In this document: piece by piece, positions 54,969-62,566 of the stretch
Layout: each line of letters starts with the position of its first letter
Numbering within the stretch: the stretch's first letter is position 1
Source of the DNA: Bacteroidota bacterium
GTDB taxonomy: Bacteria; Bacteroidota; Bacteroidia; Bacteroidales; JAADJA01
NCBI GenBank assembly: GCA_020444515.1
Contig: JAHLKX010000001.1
Coordinates: 682,001 to 746,000 of the forward strand
Length of the DNA: 64,000 nt
Reading direction: 5' to 3'
The notes under the pieces: model-generated
What the model saw: only the letters and a program-made list of their open reading frames with translations
Database searches by the model: none
Told to the model about the DNA's origin: nothing
Translations under genes and position numbers: made by a program

Positions 54969-56765
54969 ATGAATTCACAGGTCCAGATTGCAGTTGAAAA
55001 GTACGGAAAGGATGCCTCGAGACTGATGGATATGTTTCATCATCTGATGCATGAAAAAGGCTTTGTCGATGATGAAGACCTTAACCAGATGGCCGAAGCT
55101 CTTGACATATCAAAGGTAGATGCAGAGCAAACCCTCTCCTACTATCACTTCTTCAACAAAAAATCCCGGGGTAAGTTTTCGATTTACCTCAACAACAGCC
55201 TCGTTTCTCAGATGATGGGACGGGCCGAAATTGCTGAAGCATTTGAAAAGGCAACGGCAACGGAATTCGGGAAGGTCTCAGCGGATGGAATGTTCGGATT
55301 ATTCAACACTTCCTGTATTGGCATGAATGATCAGGAGCCTGCGGCCATTATCAATGGTGTTGTATTCCCCAAAATTACAACTTACCGGGTTAGGGAGTTG
55401 ATCAGAGAATTCAGGGCGGGTAAAACAGCGCCTGAAATGATCAACAGTTATGGAGGCGGACAAAACCAATCCAGCCTGGTTCAGGCAATGGTAACCAATA
55501 ACCTCAACCGAAGAGGATCTGTAATTTTTGCTGACTATACACCTGGTGAGGCACTCAAGAAATTACCCAATATGAAGTCCAGGGATATCATTGAAGAAGT
55601 GAAAAATTCTAACCTGCGCGGACGCGGTGGTGCCGGATTTCCGGTTGGATTAAAATGGGACTTTTGCACAAAATCACCTTCAGAAGATCGCTATCTTCTT
55701 TGCAATGCAGATGAGGGTGAACCCGGCACGTTTAAAGATCGGGTAATTCTTACCGAAACACCACACCTGCTTTTTGAGGGAATGATTATCGCTGGCTATG
55801 CCATCGGAGCCAAAGAAGGTATTCTTTATTTGCGCCTGGAATATGAATACCTGGAGAAACTCCTCGAATCGGTTCTTGATAATTTCAGAAAAAAGGGATT
55901 GTTGGGTAAGAATGTGCTAGGAATTGAAGGATTCAATTTTGACATTCGTATCCAATTTGGCGCCGGAGCTTATGTTTGTGGTGAAGAATCTGCTTTGATC
56001 GAATCCTGTGAAGGCAAACGCGGAGAACCACGCAACAGACCTCCTTTCCCTGTCCAGGTTGGTTATTTGAATAAACCCACCGTGGTAAATAATGTGGAAA
56101 CCTTGTGCTCCGTCGTAAAGATCATATTAAACGGTGCAGAATGGTATAAATCCATGGGAACAAAAGAATCATCCGGGACCAAATTATTAAGTATTTCGGG
56201 TGATGTAAAATATCCGGGTGTATTTGAAATTGAATGGGGCATGACCATCCATGAAATGTTGGAAATGTCTGGAGCCATGCATCCCAAGGCGGTTCAGGTG
56301 GGAGGACCTTCAGGACGCCTCATCGCTGAAAATGAATTTGAGCGCACCATCTGTTATGAAGATCTGCCAACAGGCGGAGCGATGATTGTCCTCGGACAAA
56401 ATCGAAACATTCTGGAAGTAGCATTGAATTTCACCGAATTCTTTATTGAAGAGTCATGCGGATCATGTGCCCCCTGCCGGTACCTGACTGTTATTCTGCG
56501 AAATAAATTGAAAAAGATCATGGATGGCAAGGGTGTGGCCAAAGACATCGACGATTTGGTTCACTGGGGTCAGCAAATGAAAAAGGCCAACCGTTGCGGT
56601 TTGGGACAAACAGCAGCCAACCCGATCCTGACGAGCATTGAAAATTTCAAACAGGATTATATGACAAAGATTGAAAAAGGAAAAGAATTCGATACAAAAT
56701 TCAATCTGGAGGCAGCCATTCAGGAATCGAGCCGGGCAGTCGGACGGTTTCCACAAACATATTAA
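54969..56765 (+). CDS. hoxF: NAD-reducing hydrogenase flavoprotein subunit HoxF (NuoE-NuoF fusion type)
   Basis: 598 residues. The N-terminal 150 residues are NuoE-like but have lost the [2Fe-2S] ligands: the CX4C pair is L74/V79 and the second pair is C116/N120. The NuoF-like part holds the FMN/NAD site (RGRGGAGFPVGLKW, CNADEGEPGTFKDR, GAGAYVCGEESAL) and the [4Fe-4S] cluster (ESCGSCAPCR plus RCGLGQTAANP). It oxidises or reduces NAD(H) in the diaphorase part of the complex. Operon: hoxF, a 32-codon ORF, hoxU, hoxY, hoxH, hoxW, DHOD-like gene. Confidence 0.93.
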   Translation: MNSQVQIAVEKYGKDASRLMDMFHHLMHEKGFVDDEDLNQMAEALDISKVDAEQTLSYYHFFNKKSRGKFSIYLNNSLVSQMMGRAEIAEAFEKATATEFGKVSADGMFGLFNTSCIGMNDQEPAAIINGVVFPKITTYRVRELIREFRAGKTAPEMINSYGGGQNQSSLVQAMVTNNLNRRGSVIFADYTPGEALKKLPNMKSRDIIEEVKNSNLRGRGGAGFPVGLKWDFCTKSPSEDRYLLCNADEGEPGTFKDRVILTETPHLLFEGMIIAGYAIGAKEGILYLRLEYEYLEKLLESVLDNFRKKGLLGKNVLGIEGFNFDIRIQFGAGAYVCGEESALIESCEGKRGEPRNRPPFPVQVGYLNKPTVVNNVETLCSVVKIILNGAEWYKSMGTKESSGTKLLSISGDVKYPGVFEIEWGMTIHEMLEMSGAMHPKAVQVGGPSGRLIAENEFERTICYEDLPTGGAMIVLGQNRNILEVALNFTEFFIEESCGSCAPCRYLTVILRNKLKKIMDGKGVAKDIDDLVHWGQQMKKANRCGLGQTAANPILTSIENFKQDYMTKIEKGKEFDTKFNLEAAIQESSRAVGRFPQTY

Positions 56766-56798
56766 TTTAATAAACATCTATAGTTAATAATCATATTT

Positions 56799-56897
56799 AT
56801 GGGCATCGTTCAGAACATACTGAAATCTTTAATAAAAGCGAGTCATCAAGCTGCAAGCAGGGTACCCATAAAAATAATAATAGGTCAACTGTTATGA
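56799..56897 (+). CDS. 32-codon ORF coupled to hoxU by an ATGA overlap
   Basis: ATG at 56799 opens MGIVQNILKSLIKASHQAAS and the frame stops with TGA at 56895-56897, overlapping the hoxU ATG (56894). Basic, helix-like, no relative known to me. It may be a coupling leader or an unannotated small protein. Confidence 0.35.
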   Translation: MGIVQNILKSLIKASHQAASRVPIKIIIGQLL

Positions 56898-57601
56898 GTG
56901 AACAAGTAAAATTTACAATTGACGGTAAAGCATGTAAGACCCAAAAAGGGACCAACCTTGTTGAGGCCGCAAAAGAGAATGGGATTTACATCCCTGTTCT
57001 TTGTCACCTTGAGGGTATAAAACCTGCCGGGTCATGCAGGATATGCAACGTTAAGGTTAATGGCAGGTTTATGACAGCCTGCACAACGGAAGTATCAGAT
57101 GGGATGGTTATCGAAAATATTACACCTGAAATACAGGAACTTCGAAAGATCATTGTTGAGACATTATTTGTTTCCGGCAACCATTTTTGTCCGGCTTGTG
57201 AAAAGAGCGGAAACTGTGAATTGCAAGCGTTGGGTTATCGATACCAGATGATGGTTCCCCGTTTTCCTTATGAATTTGAAGAAAAAGAAGTAGATGCTAC
57301 CTCCCAGAAGTTTTACATTGATCGCAATCGCTGCGTTTTATGCAAACGCTGTGTGCGTTCTGTCAAAACCAAAGATGGGAAAAGCATCTTCGCCATTCTT
57401 GGTCGCGGGCACCAGGCCGTCATTAACATCGATCACGAACTGGCCAACCAGTTATCAGATGAAGAAGCACAGGAAGTTATGAATACATGCCCTGTGGGAA
57501 GTATTCTTAAAAAGGAGAGGGGTTATGTGGATCCGATTGGCAGTCGGAAATATGACAACAAACCCATCGGAAGTGAAATAGAACAAATAACCAATTTATA
57601 A
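56894..57601 (+). CDS. hoxU: Hydrogenase diaphorase iron-sulfur subunit HoxU
   Basis: 235 residues, homologous to the N-terminus of NuoG. A plant-ferredoxin-like [2Fe-2S] domain (CHLEGIKPAGSCRICNV, then FMTAC), a His-ligated [4Fe-4S] site (HFCPACEKSGNCELQ) and a C-terminal [4Fe-4S] motif (RNRCVLCKRCVRS, with C in NTCPVGS). It passes electrons between HoxF and the hydrogenase HoxYH. Start at 56894 overlaps the preceding small ORF. Confidence 0.95.
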   Translation: MSEQVKFTIDGKACKTQKGTNLVEAAKENGIYIPVLCHLEGIKPAGSCRICNVKVNGRFMTACTTEVSDGMVIENITPEIQELRKIIVETLFVSGNHFCPACEKSGNCELQALGYRYQMMVPRFPYEFEEKEVDATSQKFYIDRNRCVLCKRCVRSVKTKDGKSIFAILGRGHQAVINIDHELANQLSDEEAQEVMNTCPVGSILKKERGYVDPIGSRKYDNKPIGSEIEQITNL

Positions 57602-57606
57602 GGAGG
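57601..57606 (+). promoter_or_regulatory. Strong Shine-Dalgarno sequence of hoxY
   Basis: AAGGAGG, overlapping the hoxU stop codon, 8 bases before the hoxY ATG. Bacteroidota rarely use such canonical sites, so translation of hoxY may be kept high. Confidence 0.6.
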
Positions 57607-57613
57607 ACAAGTC

Positions 57614-58165
57614 ATGAGTAAACCAATTGTAGCAACAACATCACTGGCCGGATGCTTCGGCTGCCACATGTCGCTTCTCGACATAGATGACCGGATCCTG
57701 CAGTTGATCGACCTGGTTGATTTTAACAAATCCCCGGTTGATGACATCAAGGAATTTACGGAAATGTGCGACATCGGCCTTATTGAAGGTGGATGCTGTA
57801 ACAGTGAAAATGTGCATGTACTGAAAGATTTCAGAAAAAATTGCAAGGTCCTGGTGTCTGTTGGAGAATGTGCCATCATGGGTGGTTTGCCTGCCCTCAG
57901 GAATAACATTCCCATTAAGGAATGCCTTGAAGAAGCTTATCTGAACGGTCCTTCAACAAAAAATGCCAATCCTGAACGAATCATGCCTAACAATGAAGAA
58001 TTGCCCATTATTTTGGATAAGGTATATCCCTGTCATGAAATCGTAAAGATAGATTATTACCTGCCCGGATGTCCTCCAAGGGCCGACCTTATTTGGAATG
58101 CACTCATTGCACTTGTGACTGGTGATGAACTGAAGTTGCCTTACGAAGTTGTAAAATTCGATTAA
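57614..58165 (+). CDS. hoxY: [NiFe] hydrogenase small subunit HoxY
   Basis: 183 residues. Cluster-binding cysteines: SLAGCFGCHMSLLD, IEGGCCNSENVH, VGECAIMGG and LPGCPPRADLIW, the arrangement of the proximal [4Fe-4S] cluster in group 3 small subunits. No Tat signal peptide, so it is cytoplasmic, as expected for NAD-linked hydrogenases. It pairs with HoxH, 18 bp downstream. Confidence 0.95.
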   Translation: MSKPIVATTSLAGCFGCHMSLLDIDDRILQLIDLVDFNKSPVDDIKEFTEMCDIGLIEGGCCNSENVHVLKDFRKNCKVLVSVGECAIMGGLPALRNNIPIKECLEEAYLNGPSTKNANPERIMPNNEELPIILDKVYPCHEIVKIDYYLPGCPPRADLIWNALIALVTGDELKLPYEVVKFD

Positions 58166-58183
58166 TCTCAAAGAAGCAGAAAA

Positions 58184-59635
58184 ATGGAACAAAAAATCAC
58201 GATAGAACCTGTAACCCGTGTTGAAGGACACGGAAAAGTTACCATCCACATCGACGATGAAGGACAAATATCCCAAAGTCGTTTACATATTGTTGAATTT
58301 AGGGGATTTGAAAGATTCGTGCAGGGACGTCCCTATTGGGAAGCTCCTGTGTTGGTGCAACGTTTGTGCGGCATCTGTCCTGTTAGCCATCACCTGGCTG
58401 CAGCCAAAGCCCTTGATGTAATCGTTGGTGCAGGAACCGGCGACGGACTAACCCCAACGGGTGAAAAAATGAGAAGACTCATGCATTACGGACAAACCTT
58501 TCAATCGCATGCCTTACACTTTTTCCACCTTGTTTCACCCGACCTGCTATTCGGTGTAGATGGCGACCCTGCTATTCGAAACATCATCGGTGTGGCTAAA
58601 AAATATCCTGACCTTGCAGTCCAGGGCGTGATGATGCGTAAATACGGACAGGAAATCATCAAAGCCACAGCAGGTAAAAAGATTCATGGAACGGGTGCAA
58701 TCCCCGGAGGCATCAATAAACATCTTACCCAGGAAGAAAAAGATAGTTTCCTGAATGGTGCTGATCCGTTAAACATTGATAAAATGATTGCCTGGTCTAT
58801 CGATGCTGTTAACTTCCTGAAAGATTATCACAAGAAAAACAAAGAATTCATTGATGGCTTTGCTGCATTTCCATCCAATCACCTCAGCCTGGTCAGAAAG
58901 GACGGAGCCCTTGATCTCTATCACGGTGTTCTGCGCGCTGTTGATGCTGATGGGAAAAAGATCTTGCACGACGTGGATTACCAGGATTACCTTGAATACA
59001 TCAATGAAGAGGTAAGGGATTGGAGTTATATGAAATTCCCTTTCCTAACCGAATATGGTAAAAAAGATGGTTGGTATCGGGTTGGACCCCTTGCGCGCTT
59101 AAACACGTGCGACTTTATTCCTACTCCATTGGCTCAGAAAGAATTTGAGGAATTCAAGGCTTACACTAAGGGCAAACCGAATAACATGTCGATGCACATG
59201 CACTGGGCCCGGTTGATCGAATTGCTCCATTCTGCGGAGATGATTAAAGATTTGCTCAATGATCCAGATTTGATGAGTGGTGACCTGGTGATCAAAGGTG
59301 AGAAGAAAAATGAGGGAGTTGGATTAATTGAGGCTCCCCGCGGAACCTTATTCCATCATTACCGGATTAATGAGCATGATCAAATTACCATGGCTAACCT
59401 TATCGTATCGACGACCAACAACAATCAACCGATGAATGAGGCTGTTAATCATGTGGCCAAGGAGGTCATGACAGGCCAAAAGAAAATCACAGAAGGAATG
59501 ATGAATGCAGTAGAAGTGGCAATCCGGGCCTATGATCCCTGTTTGAGTTGTGCCACCCATGCCCTGGGTCAAATGCCCCTGGAATTAATTCTGGTGGATA
59601 AAAATAATCAGGTCATCGACAGGAAACGGAAATAG
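58184..59635 (+). CDS. hoxH: [NiFe] hydrogenase large subunit HoxH
   Basis: 483 residues. The Ni-Fe ligands are in RLCGICPVSHH (C62, C65) and DPCLSCATH (C453, C456). Twenty-four residues after H459 form a C-terminal peptide that the maturation protease should remove. TRVEGHGKVTI opens the domain. It is group 3d-like: cytoplasmic H2 uptake or evolution coupled to NAD. Genes for hypABCDEF are not in the window. Confidence 0.96.
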   Translation: MEQKITIEPVTRVEGHGKVTIHIDDEGQISQSRLHIVEFRGFERFVQGRPYWEAPVLVQRLCGICPVSHHLAAAKALDVIVGAGTGDGLTPTGEKMRRLMHYGQTFQSHALHFFHLVSPDLLFGVDGDPAIRNIIGVAKKYPDLAVQGVMMRKYGQEIIKATAGKKIHGTGAIPGGINKHLTQEEKDSFLNGADPLNIDKMIAWSIDAVNFLKDYHKKNKEFIDGFAAFPSNHLSLVRKDGALDLYHGVLRAVDADGKKILHDVDYQDYLEYINEEVRDWSYMKFPFLTEYGKKDGWYRVGPLARLNTCDFIPTPLAQKEFEEFKAYTKGKPNNMSMHMHWARLIELLHSAEMIKDLLNDPDLMSGDLVIKGEKKNEGVGLIEAPRGTLFHHYRINEHDQITMANLIVSTTNNNQPMNEAVNHVAKEVMTGQKKITEGMMNAVEVAIRAYDPCLSCATHALGQMPLELILVDKNNQVIDRKRK

Positions 59636-59637
59636 CA

Positions 59638-60126
59638 TTGCATCAGGATTATAATATATTGATCTATGGTTATGGTAACCCGGGCCGTCAGGATGATGGT
59701 CTGGGTAACGCCATGATTGAAAAATTGGAATCGTGGGTTAAGTCCCAAAAAATGAAAGGCATTCATTTCGACAGCAACTATCAATTAAATATTGAAGATG
59801 CTGCTGAAATAGCCAAACGTGATCTGGTAATTTTTGTCGATGCTTCGACGGAAGATATCGATGATTTTATATTGACACAAGTCAATGCATCAACGGATGT
59901 TGCTTTTACGAGTCATGCCGCATCACCCGGATACATCGTGGGTTTATGCAAAGATATTTACAAAACCATACCCCCCACCTGGCTCCTTCACATCAGGGGT
60001 TATGAATGGGAATTCAAAGAAGGGTTATCAACAAAAGCTAAGCAAAACCTGGAAGACGCTTATGAGTTAATGAAAGAAAAGCTTGAAAATCCGCAAGAAC
60101 TAATCGATGCCTTTGAACCTTTTTAA
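59638..60126 (+). CDS. hoxW: Hydrogenase maturation endopeptidase HoxW (HybD type)
   Basis: 162 residues, TTG start at 59638, 2 bp after the hoxH stop. LIYGYGNPGRQDDGLGNAM is the family signature; VIFVDAST supplies an acidic nickel-sensing ligand and TSHAASPG the His. It cleaves the C-terminal peptide of HoxH after nickel insertion. Position next to hoxH is decisive. Confidence 0.9.
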   Translation: MHQDYNILIYGYGNPGRQDDGLGNAMIEKLESWVKSQKMKGIHFDSNYQLNIEDAAEIAKRDLVIFVDASTEDIDDFILTQVNASTDVAFTSHAASPGYIVGLCKDIYKTIPPTWLLHIRGYEWEFKEGLSTKAKQNLEDAYELMKEKLENPQELIDAFEPF

Positions 60127-60168
60127 TCAAGAAAGTGTGTGTAACAATCAAACAATAAATTAATCAAT

Positions 60169-61140
60169 ATGGATCTTTCAACCGAATATATGGGGCTAAA
60201 GCTAAAAAACCCCATTATTGTTAGCAGTTCAAAACTCACCTCCGAAATCGCCAATATTAAAAAAGCAGCAGATGTTGGGGCAGGTGCCATTGTATTGAAA
60301 TCACTGTTTGAAGAACAATTAATTGCCGATTCAAGCGCTTTAATGGACCAGGATATCAAATACTTCTGGTTTCCGGAAGCCATTGAACATATCAATAAAC
60401 ACTCCAAAGAGTATGGCCTAAAACAACTACTCAGTCTGATCAAAGGAGCCAAAGAATATACAGACATTCCCATCATCGCCAGCATAAACTGCGTATCAGG
60501 ACATGAGTGGCCAAAATTTGCAAGAACCCTTGAGGAAGCAGGTGCCGATGGGCTTGAATTGAATATTTCCATTTTCCCATTTGACAAATACATGAGTTGC
60601 GGTGAAATCAGTGATCGATACATCGAAATACTGGAAAAAGTCAGAAGCTATGTAAGTATTCCTATCAGTGTTAAAATGGGAAGTTATTTCACCAATGTAC
60701 TGCAAATAGCGCACCGGCTCAATGATTCAGGAGCAGATGCGCTGGTTATGTTCAATCGATACTATCGTCCCGATATTGATATTGAAACTGAAACCATTGT
60801 CAGGGACAATGTACTCAGTGCACCCCAGGAAGTAACAAAATCCTTACGCTGGGTAGCCCTGTTATCGCCACAATTGGATTGCAGCATTGCAGCCGCCACC
60901 GGCATTCATGATGCAAAAGGGGTGATCAAACAACTTCTTGCAGGCGCCGATGCAACACAAATCTGTTCTACCCTTTTTAACAATGGCATCAGTTATATTG
61001 ATACCATTCTTTTCGACCTGGAGAAATGGATGAAAAAACACCGGTATGAATCGATTTCTGAATTTAAAGGAAAAGTCGCTAATAGAGAAGGAAGCTCTGC
61101 AAAATTTGAACGCATGCAGTTTTTGAAAAAGGAAATTTGA
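60169..61140 (+). CDS. Dihydroorotate dehydrogenase-like flavoprotein
   Basis: 323 residues. TIM barrel with FMN-site strands typical of class 1 DHOD (MGLKLKNPIIVSSSKLT, ALVMFNRYYRPDID). The catalytic loop that in true DHODs carries NxSCPN is changed to LELNISIFPFDKY, so it lacks the usual catalytic Cys. Such DHOD-like proteins are common in anaerobes near redox enzymes and are not needed for pyrimidine synthesis. Here it lies 42 bp after hoxW and before a terminator, so it is part of the hydrogenase transcript, perhaps a redox partner. Confidence 0.8.
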   Translation: MDLSTEYMGLKLKNPIIVSSSKLTSEIANIKKAADVGAGAIVLKSLFEEQLIADSSALMDQDIKYFWFPEAIEHINKHSKEYGLKQLLSLIKGAKEYTDIPIIASINCVSGHEWPKFARTLEEAGADGLELNISIFPFDKYMSCGEISDRYIEILEKVRSYVSIPISVKMGSYFTNVLQIAHRLNDSGADALVMFNRYYRPDIDIETETIVRDNVLSAPQEVTKSLRWVALLSPQLDCSIAAATGIHDAKGVIKQLLAGADATQICSTLFNNGISYIDTILFDLEKWMKKHRYESISEFKGKVANREGSSAKFERMQFLKKEI

Positions 61141-61156
61141 TATACTGACTGATTTA

Positions 61157-61190
61157 TAAAAACCCGGTTTAGTTGCCGGGTTTTTTATTT
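61157..61190 (+). terminator. Intrinsic terminator of the hydrogenase operon
   Basis: AAAACCCGG pairs with CCGGGTTTT around an 8-base loop and runs into TTTTTTATTTTT. It sits about 17 bp after the DHOD-like gene. Confidence 0.88.
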
Positions 61191-61199
61191 TTCTGATAT

Positions 61200-61424
61200 C
61201 TATATTTTTATCTCCATCATGCAATCACTGGCCACGAGACCTGTTGAACCTATTTTATATCCAAGGGCATTTCTTCCGGTCCGGATGATCTCCCGCCCCT
61301 CACATGCGGATAAACCCTGCCACTTACAATTAATCCTTTGACAGTGGTTGAGGCCATTGATTTGAATGCCCCAGCATTCATTTTTCGAAAATTTTGAAGT
61401 ATCCACAGCTTTCATCCTGTTCAA
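61200..61424 (-). CDS. Small Cys-containing protein of unknown function
   Basis: 74 residues (start could be the second Met, 61415: MKAVDTSKFS). Pattern CWGIQINGLNHCQRINC followed by a fourth Cys in SACEGREIIRTGRN suggests a small metal- or cluster-binding fold. A good -7 box, TATATTTG (minus strand, 61436-61443), lies a few bases upstream, which supports a real gene. The sequence looks like a family of small Bacteroidota hypothetical proteins. Convergent with the hydrogenase operon across its terminator. Confidence 0.6.
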   Translation of the reverse strand: MNRMKAVDTSKFSKNECWGIQINGLNHCQRINCKWQGLSACEGREIIRTGRNALGYKIGSTGLVASDCMMEIKI

Positions 61425-61435
61425 ATATTTATGAA

Positions 61436-61443
61436 CAAATATA
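61436..61443 (-). promoter_or_regulatory. -7 box of the small Cys-containing gene
   Basis: TATATTTG on the minus strand fits TAnnTTTG. Confidence 0.55.
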
Positions 61444-61651
61444 TAAAACCCTTGTATATATCAATAAAAAATTTGACCTTTTGTGAGAAAAATCACGGAA
61501 AATGTTATCCATCTGGGGACAATAAACCACAAATTCCAAAACATTTTCATGTTTCTGTTCAAAAATCGGAAATTTATCAATAAAAGTTGCCGTTCCCGCT
61601 TTATTCATCGATGGTTTTCGTATATTTACAACCCATTGAATGAATAAGCGA

Positions 61652-62542
61652 ATGAAGATCTTATTTAACAACAAATTCCTTGAGCACAATATTGGGAGTC
61701 AGGAAGAGGGAGAATACAGGATCCGTGATTTTTCCAAATTCCATAGAGATATCAGTGCAGATGAGGGTCTCAGTTACATCCGTCTGATTCATCCTCCTGA
61801 TTACATCGAACAAATAAAAAACGCCTGTCTGGAGAATCAAAAAATTGCTGAAATTCAGTTAAGTCCAACCACCTGGGAAGCAGCTCAAATTGCAGCAGCC
61901 ATTACGGTAAAGGCAGCAGATGAAAGAGCATTTGCCGTTGTGAGGCCACCCGGACATCATGCCGGCAGGGCATCATCCATGGGTTTTTGCCTGTTTAACA
62001 ATGTGGCCATTGCTGCTCAAAAATATGTAAATGAAGGGAAAAAAGTTTTTATCATCGATTTTGATGCACATCATGGAAATGGTACCCAGGATATATTTTA
62101 TGCTTCTGATCAGGTCTTTTATGCCTCCATCCATCAGTCTTTTTCATGGCCAAATACCGGAAGTCCCTTAGAAACAGGCGTTGGTCCTGGTGTTGGATAC
62201 AACCTCAATTTTCAACTGATGCTGGGTTGTGGTGACAAAGCATTTCTGGAGGCTTTGGATAAAATCATCGAAACTGCCCAGACTTTTAAACCCGACATCG
62301 TGGGCGTAAGTGCAGGGTTTGATGCTTATTATAAGGATAAAATGATGAACCTGGATGTCAGTCTGCGGGCCTTCTATGAAAGTGGATTCAGACTGGGAAG
62401 GGCCTTTAAGAATATATTTGCCGTGTTGGAAGGCGGCTACCATGAAGATATTTTTCACTGCGTTCGAGACTTTGCAGATGGTGTCGAAGTTGGATCAAGA
62501 CCCGTCAAAAATCGGTTTAACCACGATATGTCTATTGGATAA
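61652..62542 (+). CDS. Histone-deacetylase-family (class II HDAC-like) metalloenzyme
   Basis: 296 residues from the ATG at 61652 (MKILFNNK; another ATG at 61640). Catalytic set intact: RPPGHHAG (His pair), FCLFNNVAIAA, DFDAHHGNGTQDIFY (zinc ligands D, H), and GFDAYYKDKM (zinc Asp), then VLEGGYH. Bacterial members act on acetylated polyamines, acetoin-derived or other small acetyl amides rather than histones. A near-consensus -7 (TATATTTA) lies at 61621. Convergent with ettA. Confidence 0.92.
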   Translation: MKILFNNKFLEHNIGSQEEGEYRIRDFSKFHRDISADEGLSYIRLIHPPDYIEQIKNACLENQKIAEIQLSPTTWEAAQIAAAITVKAADERAFAVVRPPGHHAGRASSMGFCLFNNVAIAAQKYVNEGKKVFIIDFDAHHGNGTQDIFYASDQVFYASIHQSFSWPNTGSPLETGVGPGVGYNLNFQLMLGCGDKAFLEALDKIIETAQTFKPDIVGVSAGFDAYYKDKMMNLDVSLRAFYESGFRLGRAFKNIFAVLEGGYHEDIFHCVRDFADGVEVGSRPVKNRFNHDMSIG

Positions 62543-62566
62543 ACCCAACAAGATCAGCAACAAACT

